From assembly GCF_003589595.1 (NCBI RefSeq), contig NW_020653945.1:4451026-4515025 (forward strand): DNA of 64,000 nt, written 5' to 3'. Source of the stretch: Hyposmocoma kahamanoa. Taxonomy: Eukaryota > Arthropoda > Insecta > Lepidoptera > Cosmopterigidae. The notes under the pieces were generated by a model. The model searched no databases. It was given only the letters and a program-made list of their open reading frames with translations, and was not told the origin of the DNA. Positions 1 to 10,507 of the stretch are shown one piece after another; within the stretch, counting starts at the first letter, position 1, and each line of letters opens with the position of its first letter. Position numbers and translations under genes: made by a program.

Positions 1-45
<45 letters not shown>

Positions 46-236
46 GTCTGTGTCCGTGTCCGTGTAAGTTTCCGGTTCCGGGTCCGGGTCCGGAACCAGC
101 TCCGGGTCCGATTCTGGGTCCGGGTCCGGTTACGGGTCCGGGTTCGGGTCTGGTTCCGGGTGATTTGTGTGTGTGTGTGTTTGTGTCTGTGTGTGTGGGT
201 GTGTGTGTGTGTGTGTGTGGGTGGGTTTCTGTGTGT
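1..236. repeat. Compound simple-sequence repeat: drifting hexamers, then GT-rich
   Basis: Positions 1-45 are near-perfect copies of the hexamer CGTCTG. They drift into GTGTCC units, then into a GGGTCC-like hexamer array to about 160, and finally into a GT/GTTT-rich tract to 236. The 6-bp periodicity persists while the unit changes, which suggests slippage and point drift of one ancestral array. It is not the insect telomere unit TTAGG. The array runs off the left edge of the window, so its full length is unknown. Confidence 0.95.
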
Positions 237-309
237 GTTTATTTTAAATGGTAGTCACGTACATATGTAGTATTTAGTTCGTTATATACCTTCTTCTAAA
301 AAAGTTATA

Positions 310-560
310 GTAGCTTAATGGTTTGGCCTATCGCCTCTCAAGTAGAAAGCCGTGGGTAGAAGTGGGTAGAAGTCTCAAGTAGAAAGATGAAGGAAAACAT
401 CGTGATGAAACCTGCACGACGAAGAAGGTTCACAACCCTCGGAAAACGTGTGAAGACCCCAACCCTCATTGAGCCAGCGTGGCGGACTATGGCCTAAACC
501 CTCGCCTAAGAGGACACGTGTGCAGCCGTGGGACGTACAAATGGGTTGATGATGGTACCT
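310..560 (+). mobile_element. Bm1-like tRNA-derived SINE, damaged head
   Basis: The segment begins with a tRNA-like head (gtagcttaatggtttggcc ... cctctcaagtagaaag). It continues with a body matching the lepidopteran Bm1-type SINE pattern as I recall it: gaaggaaaacatcgtgatg, then ccagcgtggcggactatgg, then a tgggttgatg end. The B box is broken, because a short local duplication of 'gtagaagtgggtagaag' replaces the GGTTCGAATC motif. Without a B box, RNA polymerase III transcription is unlikely. The same family occurs at 21866-22115 with a better head. Confidence 0.8.
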
Positions 561-1115
561 TCCTTTTACCTTTTCAACAGATTTATTTCGGCTTGACTTA
601 CGATACTCTAAAAACTTGATAAAAAAGCGCAATTGCATCGCTACACTTGCGAGTCATAGGCGATTGCATCGATACAAACTTACTTCACTTTACTTTAGCG
701 TGTATAATTTGCTTACAATAGCCTTTTAATTACATAAGAAAAGGAAAAACGTCATCTTCATTCACCCTGTATTTTTCGCAGTAAAAGACACCACGCAATT
801 ACCTTCTCGAACGTTTGTTGAGTTTGGATTAATATCTGTAAAATTGTACACAATAGTAATTTATAGTTATGTCTTGTTAGCCTGTCTAACACATTAATCT
901 AGTCAAAGTCATCAAACGGAAATGAAGGCTATAAGTTCAAATTATAGACGCTGCAGTAAACTCGCCGAGAATGTGCCGTAAAATTCGTTAGATTAAAATA
1001 AATTATAACAATGTTATTAAATTCAGGAAATTGCGTAGTATTTCGTATATTTCTTTCATCTCTAGATTTGCAATTTTTTGAAAGCAGTGGAGTTCCAGTA
1101 GAGCGTGGTAGTAGT
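561..1115. other. Unassigned AT-rich DNA
   Basis: No reading frame, repeat copy or structure could be supported here. Confidence 0.6.
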
Positions 1116-1408
1116 CAGTAGAGCCCCTTTTGAGAGTTCGTCCAGGGAAGAACTGCCACGTTACCTATTTCTGCCATCAAGCAGTAACGTGAGCATTAAT
1201 GCGTTCGGGTCTTGAAGGGTAACGGTGCTGGTGAAATTATAGGCACATGGGACTTTTCAAGTTATGTCTCAGGGTGACGGGCGCAGTGGCAATGCTTCTC
1301 AGATCTTTTGCAATTTAAAGCTCTTTGCAACACTGCAACTGATATGGACAGGCGTATCGATTAACACCAAGCGCACTACTTGCTCGTCACTTCACTTTGT
1401 ATTATACT
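1116..1408 (+). repeat. Rep-A copy 1, near full length
   Basis: Rep-A is my name for the commonest dispersed repeat in the window, ~290-320 bp. In this orientation it starts agtagagctccttgtgaaag and passes the landmarks ccaagcagtaatgtgagcat, ggcacatgggacttgtcaac, cagatctttgcgatttaaag and tatggacaggcgtgtcgctt. It ends tcacttgatatcataaaaa. The A-rich end suggests a retroposed unit (a SINE or LINE tail), but I see no A or B box, no coding frame and no clear flanking duplication. This copy covers nearly the whole consensus with many substitutions. Confidence 0.85.
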
Positions 1409-1469
1409 GTCCTTAGAGGATAAACTGGAAGGCTGCTGGTCTGACAACATCCTTCGAAGCAAATACATA

Positions 1470-1692
1470 TCATCGGTGTTTTGTAAAAAGGTTGCCATTT
1501 TTGTTCAATAACTGTTTTAAAATATTTACGTTTTGTGTTATAATGCAATTGTGGTTTTAATTAAATTTAAGTTTTAAAATTGAATTTAAAACAGGACATA
1601 AATATTTTAAAACAGTCGTGAAAAGCTAAACATGTTTTCTGAGAAAAATTTCGAAATTGCTTTCCACAAACCCTTTCTACAAACACCGACGA
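1470..1692. mobile_element. 223-bp MITE with TA target duplication (Tc1/mariner type)
   Basis: The ends are inverted: tcatcggtgttttgtaaaaa on the left and, read from the right on the other strand, tcgtcggtgtttgtagaaag. A TA lies immediately outside each end (1468-1469 and 1693-1694). An inner pair containing ttttaaaatattta is also inverted, so most of the element can fold on itself. It has no coding capacity. A TA duplication with fold-back ends is typical of Tc1/mariner-derived MITEs. A partial relative lies at 20035-20125. Confidence 0.75.
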
Positions 1693-1989
1693 TATAACCT
1701 CAATATCGTAATTTGCAAATTATATTACAATATCATCATACCATTCGAAACAAATTGCAACTTCTCGAGCTGAGGAACATAAAATCGAAATCTTATTGAA
1801 AATCGTACAAACGTCAGACGCGGGTTACGACTAAACTCCTTAATTATCCAGGTCGTTAAAGCTTTTAACAACAAAATGTATTTACAGTCGGCTACGTCAC
1901 CTAAACACAGAGAGGTATAAACCTTTTCATTATTGTTTAGATACGCCCTTTTAGACGTTGTATTCAATGACTAACTGAAATATAACTTT

Positions 1990-2236
1990 TGTTTTATGGT
2001 ATCAAGTGACGGAACGAACAAGTCATTGACCTGGTGGCAAGTGACACGCCTATCCAGAACAGTTGAAGTGCCATTTAGAGTTTTAGTCGCGATGATCTAA
2101 AGGTCATTGCCACTGCGAGCGCCGCCCAGAGATATAACGTTGACAAGTTCTATGTACCCGTACTTTCATCTCTATGTCAGACACCATACATATTTATTTA
2201 TTTATTTGCACACTTCACAGCTTTTAAAATCCGATT

Positions 2237-2268
<32 letters not shown>

Positions 2269-2735
2269 TGTAAGTGTGTATGTTAGGGTGTGTGTGTGTA
2301 TGTTAGGGTGTGTGTGTGTGTGCGTGTAAGAGTCTAAGTGTGTATGTTAGGTGTGTGTTTGCGTAACTTTGCAAAATTTATAGGAGTACAGTATATCTAT
2401 TGTAAGATATAAAGTCTGCAGCCGGTCATACACAACTTTTTTGCAATCGTGTTGAGTGTGTGTGCGCGTGTGTTTGTATGTTTTTATATAGACACTGAAT
2501 CGCTTTAAGCTGGTCAAAGAAAACTTTATGTCCTTGTAATAGGAGCGAAAAAGACTGCGTTTCGACTCGGGGCGATTATCGCACATAAAGCTTTTTCTGA
2601 TCGGCTCAAGCTGATTCGGTGTTGATAAGTGTGGCAGCTCCCTTACCCTTCAAAACCGGAAAGCAGTAATGATCGCAGAAATGGGTATGTTGGCTATATT
2701 TCCCTGGACAAATTCTTTCACAAGCACTGCTACCA
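1990..2735 (-). repeat. Rep-A copy 2 split by a ~460-bp insertion
   Basis: The first part (1990-2172) follows Rep-A on the minus strand from its tail (tatcaagtgacggaacgaac) to 'gtactttcatc'. The second part (about 2636-2735) resumes at 'cccttacccttcaaaaccgg' and runs to 'ctttcacaagcac'. The two parts abut in the consensus with almost nothing lost, so the intervening ~460 bp was inserted into a pre-existing Rep-A. The insertion carries the GT-rich microsatellite at 2236-2370. I could not define its ends or a target duplication. Confidence 0.75.
2236..2370. repeat. GT-rich microsatellite with interspersed TTAGGGTG
   Basis: GT dinucleotides are interrupted by repeated tgtatgttaggg and gtgtaagagt segments. 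The TTAGGG-looking strings are isolated interruptions and not a telomeric array. Confidence 0.9.
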
Positions 2736-2739
2736 ACAA

Positions 2740-3100
2740 AATGTCCCTACAACATTGTGTTTTTTATTTTATTTATTATAAGTTAAAAATGATGTATGAA
2801 CTAAATAATATCAAAAAGCCTATCACAAACCTCCACATTTGGATATTGTATAATTATAAATAATAATTAATGCTGATCTTACTTACATTTTTATAGTTTA
2901 GACCAATCATAAATATAAATATCATGCCCATTTCAATTCCATATATATTGTTACGTACACATTTCTTATATACCTTACATCCACTATATAAAATATAAAA
3001 GCAGTTTGAGCATATCTACTATTATTGCTGACTAAAATAATTCAACTTACAGTCCGTCTAATGGTCGCAGTGCTTGTCGCAAAATAAAATAAAAATCATA
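2740..3100. other. Unassigned AT-rich DNA
   Basis: Very AT-rich, with no supported gene or repeat copy. Confidence 0.6.
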
Positions 3101-3130
3101 ATTCATTCATTCATTCATTCATTCATTCAT
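3101..3130. repeat. (ATTC)n microsatellite
   Basis: Seven and a half perfect tandem copies of ATTC. Confidence 0.97.
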
Positions 3131-3189
3131 AATCGGTGCTGTAGGTACTTGTTATATATTTCATGGTGGCACTTCACATATCTATTTGT

Positions 3190-3393
3190 ATTTACACATT
3201 TGATATACACTCATAACCCCGAAACCCTAAATCACGGGTGCCATAGACACACACATACACAATCACAAATTACACCCAAACTCACGAGAGAAATAAATGC
3301 AGGCCATGCAAATATGTCTCTCGGCACGAGAATCGAACCTATGTGGCAGACGAGGATGGTAACCATCCGGCCATGGAGGCAGTTAAGTGACGT
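3190..3393 (-). mobile_element. tRNA-derived SINE, family C, copy 1
   Basis: On the minus strand it starts with a tRNA-like head (ctgcctccatggccggatgg, a decayed A box) and a degraded B box (ggttcgattctcg). The body contains 'atttatttctctcgtgagtt' and 'acacccgtgatttagggttt'. The same order of blocks is found at 8609, 19608 and 20428. Family length is about 200 bp. Substitutions in the head make this copy unlikely to be transcribed. Confidence 0.8.
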
Positions 3394-3399
3394 GATGTT

Positions 3400-4502
3400 T
3401 CATCGGGATGTATTTAATTCACTAAAAAATACATGGTGAATTTCAAATGAAATTTCGCACATAAATCAACACACACGGCCTCTTTTGTCAGGTCAAAACA
3501 TTAGGGTACCACAGTTTTTATGTATGATCACATGTGACTTTATACCAAAGGTACCTTTGTAGATTCGATAACGACAACGTCCCGGGGTGAACCACAAAAC
3601 AAAAGACGGCGACAATGGAGGGTCGACTAGACCCATTTCGTTGTCTCGTCTGATTTTCGTGTATTATGTTGTCGCATGTGAAATCATTTACATAATTGGA
3701 ATTGTGTGTTCGAACTTCGCAGAATCAGTGATTTTGATTTTTATGAATACCAGACACAGTATCGTATAGGTATATGAAAATATGGGTAGTAATCAAAGCT
3801 CCGAAAAGTTTTATTTGTGTTACTTAAAAGTTTGTAAGTGTTTATTTTTATTGCGAATTATTATGGACACTATACCGAATGTAGTCAACAAATTATCATT
3901 TATTCCATAAGTAACATTTTTACATTTGAAAACGACATTTTTTAAGCTATGTTCGTTGATTGCTGTTTAAATCATATTTGTGTGGAATCTAGACTCACGT
4001 TGGCTTTCCATACATCTTTATGTAATACACGGTCTTAAATTTTGTAATATGACTTTTCAATTAAAATACTTTTAATGTAAGTTTAAACTTAGGAAATGAT
4101 AATCTTATATATGTAGTTATTTGTTTACTTGCATTTTTTTTCGGCGGCCCCGTGATATTTCATGGAAGTAGGTTACAGTGAGCAAAAGGGTTTGCCAGTT
4201 TCGTTACGAGCTCTCGTCAATGAATTACGGCGAATGGGTAAACCATAGATGGGTTTAGCCTACTCAGGCTTTTGTTGCGCCACCGTGTTTAGATTATTTT
4301 TGTAATTTTTTTAGTAATGAAAGAATAATAAATATGAATAAAAATTAAAAATGAGATTATCAAACTACGTATGCGTTATTTATTAAGCCACCAAATACTT
4401 TTGTGCAAATAAAAATACGAAATCAACCTAATGAAAGACGGAAAATTACGAAAAGTCTTGCTGACGAAATGCTAAAATTACTCTACCGACTTAATTTATG
4501 TG
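3400..4502. other. Unassigned AT-rich DNA
   Basis: I see no coding frame with recognisable motifs and no copy of the window's repeat families. Confidence 0.55.
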
Positions 4503-5170
4503 TTATTTGATTTTTAATTCGGGACTTAATCACGTACAAAACACATTTTAATTACCTCGACGTTTCGGACGTATTGCAACGTCCGTTTTCTCGAAGGGAC
4601 TGACGAGGCGGGTATCAGCATCTTCTAACCGTGCGAGTTTTTCTAACTGCCCGCACTTGATCTTCATTATTTATTTGTCACTAGGGTTCTCTCTAGACCG
4701 ACACACAACACTCACGACATACGGCGTCTTGTCGGGCGATATTTGATGTCGTTTACGTTTGCTGATAACTGGATGCCATGACGATGAAAGCTTAAAACAT
4801 TATCATTATAGTAGAATCGTACGTGAAGCTATTGAAATTAAAAAAATACACCGTAATTTCAACTGAAAAGACGGTTTTAAGCTTTCATCGTCACGGGATC
4901 CAGTTATCAGCAAACGTAAACGACATCAAGTATCGCCCGACAAGTCGCCGGATGTCGTGAGTGCCGTGTGTCGGTCTAGTGAAAACCCTTGTACACAAAT
5001 AAATAATGAAGATCAAGTGCGGGTAGTTAGAAAAACTCGCACGGCTAGAAGATGCTGACACCCGCCTCTTCAGTCCCTTCGAGACCATGGACGTTGCAAT
5101 ACGTCCGAAACGTCGAGGTAATTAAAATATGTTTTATACGTGATTAAATCCCGAATTAAAAATCAAATAA
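4503..5170. mobile_element. 668-bp foldback element with ~295-bp inverted arms
   Basis: The left arm (4503-4798) is the inverted counterpart of the right arm (4874-5170), at high but imperfect identity, with a 75-bp loop. Matching landmarks include ttatttgatttttaattcgg outside, cctcgacgtttcggacgtat in the middle and gtcgtttacgtttgctgata near the loop. There is no coding capacity. It could be a foldback transposon or MITE, or two head-to-head copies of one repeat. No flanking duplication is evident. The arms share a GACGTTTCGG-type motif with other repeats in the window (16131, 48618). Confidence 0.85.
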
Positions 5171-5249
5171 TGTGTGAAAATCGTATCTATATCGATAGTT
5201 TAAGTTAATTTATATATTAACGAAAAGTAATTAAAAACAATTTATTTTT

Positions 5250-5407
5250 ATAATACCAAGTGATAGGACGGACAAGTCCCAAGTAATTTCACCAGCAAGT
5301 ATCCTTCAAAACCACGCAATAATGCTCATATTACTGCTTGGCGATAGAAATATGTAAAGTGGCAGTACTTCCCTGGACGAACTCTCTCACACGTAGCTCT
5401 ACTCTTA
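5250..5407 (-). repeat. Rep-A copy 3, internally deleted
   Basis: The tail end (taccaagtgataggacggac) is joined directly to 'aagtaatttcaccagcaagt' and then runs to the opposite end (ctctcacacgtagctctac). The middle of the consensus is missing. Confidence 0.75.
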
Positions 5408-5447
5408 CTTGTATATAAGTCGTATGTATTTATGTCGTGCTAAATGT

Positions 5448-5525
5448 AAAATGTAATGTCTTCTGGTTCGTTCCCTAGTTCAGTAGGGACTGAACTAAGG
5501 AACGAACCAGAAGACATTACATTTT
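5448..5525. repeat. 37-bp inverted repeat formed from the tRNA-like part of tRep-B
   Basis: Arms 5448-5484 and 5489-5525 are complementary with one mismatch and a 4-base loop. Both arms contain the tRep-B stretch 'ggttcgttcc..agttcagt', so the hairpin is a duplicated, inverted piece of that repeat joined to the copy that follows. Confidence 0.9.
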
Positions 5526-5610
5526 TGTATGTGCTGTGCAGTTTTTTGTCTTTAATGTCTTTTCTGGTGTAGCGACATCTGTGAGAAATCTATGAAAGTG
5601 TTTTCTTCAA
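5489..5610 (-). repeat. tRep-B copy 1, partial
   Basis: On the minus strand this matches tRep-B from the block around 'agatttctcacagatgtcg' to the start of the tRNA-like region. The order agrees with 11640-11750. The B box and tail are missing, replaced by the inverted arm on the left. Confidence 0.7.
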
Positions 5611-6182
5611 GTGCTAATGCTTGCTAAATATGATTTGTTGGTATATTTTTGTTTATTTTTCAGTAATTTTTTATTCGCCGCAATTGTATTTGTGTTTGGA
5701 AACCTTTATTATTTCCTTGAAAATATTAATACAATCAAATGGTAACCGTCATTCTTTGACATAAAAGCATGCGTCCTTTTCTTGATAAAGGAGACGTAGG
5801 CAGACGGGTCGCAAAAAAGAATTTTCTGAATAAATGAATGTACGGACGGGGATACATAACGTGACATGTGCAATTTACAAGAATAGGCTGCGGCTTTGAG
5901 CATTTCGTAGTAACGTGGGCAAGCATGTATATGCCTAGCTTCACCGTGTAGCTTCATTCTACGATGTAATTTACAACTAGTATCAAGGAGTCTTAGTCAA
6001 AATTAGGGATGTGCGGCGTGCCGACGTCGCTGAGTGTTTTTTCACGCCGTAGCAGCCGAATGACTGGCGTAAAATCAGCGTGGTGAAAATTTGTTATATT
6101 TTAATGAAATATTAACAGCTTCTTTATTAATTCTTAAATATATTTCAATACACTATTTCCGATATAAAATGAATTGCATTTC
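5611..6182. other. Unassigned DNA, possible remnant of a hAT end
   Basis: Mostly unassigned. The string 'tagggatgtgcggcgtg' near 6005 resembles the start of some hAT elements, but I find no partner end. Confidence 0.4.
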
Positions 6183-6668
6183 AAAATCAAAATAATCTTT
6201 ATTTCATATGTAAGCAAATTACACTTGAAATCGTCATACTGATTAAACTCTACCGCTCATTCGTAAGGCAGATTCCCCTGAGAAGAATGAGCAAGAAACT
6301 CTACGGGTTGCTCTTTGTAAATAACATTTGTACACATACTATTAAGTACACATTTACAATATATATATATTTTGTTTTCTAATATCAGATATCGAGTCTG
6401 CCTCCATGAGCAAAACGGGTTACTACCACGGATTTTTGTCATCCAAATACGCAGAAATTGTATTACCTTTAGTGTAAAGTTTTTGTTTCACTACAGATTT
6501 GAATCTCATAAATGGAAAATTTTATATATCAACCAGGATCTTGTTATAGAAGCGTATACATTGTCCCTTGGAAGAATTTGTGATTTTGTGAAGACGACTA
6601 TCAAGAACAGCTAGTTTATTTTTATTCCTCGTATTAATGTTATGTCTGTCACTATTTTTCATAAAGAA
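6183..6668 (-). mobile_element. LINE 3' end, CR1-like, copy a
   Basis: On the minus strand the segment ends in 'tatgaaataaagattatttt' followed by gattttgaaa, a polyadenylation signal with a LINE-type tail. Upstream are the blocks 'agcaacccgtagagtttctt', 'cattcttctcaggggaatct' and, further up, 'ctgttcttgatagtcgtctt'. The same blocks in the same order occur at 12430-12858 and 28880-29270. I recognise the 'cattcttctcaggggaatct' block as common in lepidopteran LINE 3' regions. CR1-like is a tentative label; no reverse transcriptase is present. Confidence 0.7.
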
Positions 6669-7468
6669 ATTACTAGTCCTCTTAACATAAATTACATTTT
6701 CATAATGTACTGTGACTGACTGAATTTCTTTAAATTTATCTCTGAATATTTCAGTCTACGTACATCTTATACATATAATAGAATTTAATTTTTCCGTAAT
6801 GGATTCTTTACTCACATTCTTCAAGTTGATTATTTTTAGTAACAGTACCTTGCTTGCATGCTGAAGTAGAAATAAAGTGTAAAAAACGTTGAAAATTAAT
6901 ACGAAGTGTTATTTTAACTCACCGATTTCACAACAATCACGCCGCCACCGCTGCCGGTCGAAAAACAATGGACTAGACGGCAGCCGCGTCTCATTAGACT
7001 CAAGTCTAGACAAGGCTAGGAACAGTGGAGCATTAAAGGTTGAATTAAAAATATATCAACTTTTTAAAATTGTAGATTGCCAGGCCTATACAGTTAGGAG
7101 CTTAGATTAGTAACAGCGCAGTCAAGGTCACAAGAAGATTGATACTTTGGCCTTAAAACAAGCGGTATAAAGCAGATTTTAAATCGTAAGTGTCATATTC
7201 GACGTGTTCTTGACCCAATACTTTCAACACACGGTGGCAGTGACATTGACAACGTGACCCTTCCGTCGTACCCTCTCAACTTAATGTGATCCTGTCGCAT
7301 CACGTAGCACGCTTCAAGACACGTGGTCTCTAATAATGAGGTATTTTACAAAACTGTTGCTAGGTGTAAGGGATGCTTTATGGGTTATGATGACGTCTGC
7401 AGCAGAGCACGCGGATTCGAATTTTCCATCATTGAAATCTGCAGTTGCGGATGTGTGAAAAAAAATGT

Positions 7469-7508
7469 AATTGAATTATCATTAACTTAAGTAAATGATA
7501 ATTCAATT
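7469..7508. repeat. 40-bp palindrome, AT-rich, one mismatch pair
   Basis: Arms aattgaattatcattaactt and aagtaaatgataattcaatt meet with no spacer and differ by one base pair. Confidence 0.9.
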
Positions 7509-7746
7509 TATATAATTTTATTACAAAAAAGATGTAAGATAGATGGCACAGATATTACTCATTTAGTGAACTTTTGAAAGGTGTCGTAGGCCGTCTAAAG
7601 GCGGATAGAGCTGGGCTATTTTTATAAATTAAAAAGTTATTTGGTCAATGTAAAATTGATCATTTTTGCTTAGAAAACAAAGAGGTCGTTGTCTGCACTG
7701 CACTCTGTCGAATTCTCGATCCCTGATTGAATAGTTGGCAATAGTA

Positions 7747-7792
7747 CCCTGCACGCGATTTGAGTATGGCCATACTCAAATCGCGTGCAGGG
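7747..7792. repeat. Perfect 46-bp palindrome with no spacer
   Basis: Positions 7747-7769 and 7770-7792 are exact reverse complements: the left arm ends cgatttgagtatgg and the right arm begins ccatactcaaatcg. Not one mismatch interrupts the 23-bp arms. Confidence 0.98.
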
Positions 7793-8608
7793 GTTTTCCC
7801 GACGATCTTGTCGTGATCTGAAAAGCATCCATATTCTCAAAAACTCTGCATCAATTGAAGCGGATGTCGGATGCGGAAGAAGATAATTAAAAACATGGTG
7901 ATGATCCGCGATTGCGTGTGCAGACGTCTGGGACATCCGAAAAAGTGGTGTGTTGGAAAAGTAAACCAACGCGGCAATGACTGTAACATTTCATTACTGC
8001 TTAATTGAGTAAAATTACAAACAGACAGTATAACAAACATGATTAGACCAAACAAACTCCTGCTCAAAGAATACGTATATGTAATAATTATTCTATTAAT
8101 AGGTTTTCGGACAAACGATACTTCTGCTGTGAGACATTTCTGTGTTGCAAATTTATATCAAAACTGTCATCGCACTAATTAAAAAAAGTCGAACCGTTTT
8201 CGGAGTAAAGAAATTCGAGTTTGTGATAGGTTACCATCTCGGAGCTATTCACATCCAAAGGTACGTTTTCGTAACTAAGGAAGTATTCCTCGTCAAAACG
8301 TTAAACCTTTTCCTCGTAATTTATTCAGGCAGATTTATGCGTATTGTTGTTTCTTTTTTGTATTAATTAGCGCGTTTCGAAGTTTACACTAATTAGTGCT
8401 ATAAATATACCGAGTTTTTAAATGAATTTAGATATTTTTTTAACCAGGCGTTTACGCTAGCGCGTACTTTTCTGATAAATGTTGGATAATAATTATCATA
8501 GGGAATGGAATACTTATTTTTGTATCTGTAGGCATGTATTAAGCAAAAAATTTTGACGTAACTTCTAGGTAGTTATATTCCGTTATTATTATATAGTATA
8601 CAGTACTA

Positions 8609-8812
8609 CCTCTGTGGCCGAACGGTTAGCATGCGCTGGTCTGCCACGCAGAGGTTGCTTATCCCGGGCCGGGAGTAATATTTGTATGGGCAACATTTAT
8701 TTTTCTCGTGAGTTTGGATGTAATTAGTGGTTGTCTATGTGTGTGTCCATAACACCCGCCATACAGGGTTTCCTTAGTGCGGGGCTACGAGTGTGTGCGT
8801 TATTATTATTAT
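8609..8812 (+). mobile_element. tRNA-derived SINE, family C, copy 2
   Basis: The head reads tacctctgtggccgaacggt, with an A box TGGCCGAACGG, followed by 'ctgccacgcagagg'. The B box region is damaged (gcttatcccgggccggga). The body has 'tttctcgtgagtttggatgt' and the element ends 'gtgtgtgcgttattattatt', a short ATT-repeat tail of the kind SINEs carry. The head resembles a leucine- or serine-type tRNA, but no cloverleaf can be closed, so it is not a tRNA gene. Confidence 0.85.
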
Positions 8813-9666
8813 GAGTTTAATAAGTATATTTTATTACTTTAACAAACATATTCGTGCTTTTTACGTTGGAAAGCTCAGGTACCTTACCTCAGGTGGAACT
8901 TCTTGGTAACGAGTTAACTTCGATGAAACTGCGTTGAAATTTTACTACATCATAACATAAATAAAACTAATGCTAAGGAAGCTTTGACAACTTAGGTGAA
9001 AATTAGCAATTAAAAAATAAGTTAAAACAATACAAACAGAGAAATAACTGTTAGGTCTAAGCAATCAATAAACTGAAGATATTGTATTAAATAAACAATA
9101 AGACACTTGTCATAGCATACAAACACACCCACTCACAAACGCATAGAAAAACCCACATAAACACACACACACATAGCAAGTCCTCAAAATTATAATAGTT
9201 TTACAAATTTGTATTATTCACATATATCGTTATTAAAATATAGTACAGTATATTGCGCGAGAGCGACATAGAACGCGAGATATGTTTATTTTCTATGCGA
9301 GAGCAGTATTTTACTCTTTATGTCGTTTTTGCGCAAGTCGCGCCTTATCGTGCTAGCTCTACTTCTGCCAATTGCTTCCGCCAAAGACTAAGTTTAACTG
9401 TACAACCCTTTGTACAGTTAAACTTAGTCTTTGGCCCTATCTTAATTACCCTAATTAATGTCCCTATCTACCGAACCGAAGGCGGCTGCCCAGGCCGTGC
9501 CCTCCGCCAGCCAATACACCATCACGGGCGTCTCTGGTGGACCCGGACTCTGGGCACAGAGTCCCCGGTTCTTGTGGTAGCTATTGAGATGGATATGTTT
9601 GTCTGCCACGGTAATGTGTGACCGGCTGACCGTCGTCGTCGATCGTCTATATTATTCGTATATATT
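8813..9666. other. Unassigned DNA with a perfect hairpin
   Basis: No supported gene. Holds the hairpin at 9381-9434 and a GC-richer stretch at about 9480-9640 whose short open frame (9253-9621) has no recognisable motif. Confidence 0.5.
9381..9434. repeat. Perfect 25-bp inverted repeat, 4-base loop
   Basis: Arms 9381-9405 (ccaaagactaagtttaactg, then tacaa) and 9410-9434 are exact reverse complements around the loop ccct. There is no T-run or gene context to suggest a terminator. Confidence 0.97.
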
Positions 9667-10507
9667 CGCACATGACAACTAACATAGTATTATCTCAAAA
9701 TTGCTATAAGTTATATTAGCCGCTCACGCGACGCGCTCATCCTACCGCAAAATGGCGGTAATTTGGTTTCGCAAATTAGAAAAGGATTCAGTTTAAGTAC
9801 AAGTTTTTATAAATAAAAATTATTATTTTGCATTGCTAAATAAATACCCTCCGTACTACAACAACAACATCTCAAATAAAATGCAGTAATACACCGCAAA
9901 TCCTGCATTTAAAAAGCACTAATTAAATTTTTGGTGTACTTGGGTAAATATGATAATATTCCGTTTGAGTGGTTCTAACGTTTACTATGAAATTACTCCT
10001 TAAAGTATAGTTTATAAACATTAATATTCAGGGTAAACTTAAAAAACGTTACTTACGGTATGTTTTCAATAGATAAACACCGAAATCACCAGCCCAAACA
10101 ATAATACACACGATTGTCGTGACGTATTTTTGAAGTTGTTTATTTTTTTTAATGACAGATCCAGGCATTAAAAACTTTATGGTTTGCTAGAGTAGTTACC
10201 GAAATAGCAATTAGTATTAGTTCTTTTACCTGTTATAACTTCGATATCCGATAAATCGGTATAAAATCATCACCGGCACCTCTAGGTGTGGTATGCGTCT
10301 ACGGCTGCATGTATCGCGTGAGCGGTTAATATTACCTATTTAATTTCAAAGCGACAATGTTGTCCTGTCATTTTGAAATGAATCGTATACGAATGACTTA
10401 CAAATATAGCGAAATTTTGGAGATAAATTATTAATATAACGCAATTTTGAGACAAACTACAATATAAAGCAATTTTTGAGATAATACTATGTTAGTTGTC
10501 AAGTGCG
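9667..10507. mobile_element. Inverted-repeat element with outer ~38-bp arms
   Basis: The left arm (9667-9705, gacaactaacatagtattat at its core) is repeated inverted at 10468-10507 with only a few differences. On the right side the inner part of the arm (tctcaaaattgc-ttatat) is present about three times in imperfect tandem between 10410 and 10480, but only once on the left. The whole holds a second pair of inverted ends (9719 and 10325). No coding capacity. Confidence 0.65.
9719..10325. mobile_element. Harbinger-type non-autonomous element, TTA-flanked
   Basis: Inverted termini share ccgctcacgcga exactly (9720-9731 and the complement at 10314-10325). TTA flanks both sides (9716-9718, 10326-10328), with one extra G on the left. 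A 3-bp TTA duplication fits PIF/Harbinger insertion. No transposase frame is seen in the 607 bp. The short TIR makes this call tentative. Confidence 0.5.

Larger units (their letters stand above)
6669..8608. other. Unassigned DNA with two striking palindromes
   Basis: No gene supported. Contains the inverted repeats at 7469-7508 and 7747-7792, listed separately. Confidence 0.55.

Noticed and set aside
2281..2350. TTAGGG-like strings suggesting internal telomere repeats
   Set aside because: They are isolated interruptions in a GT tract, and insects use TTAGG.
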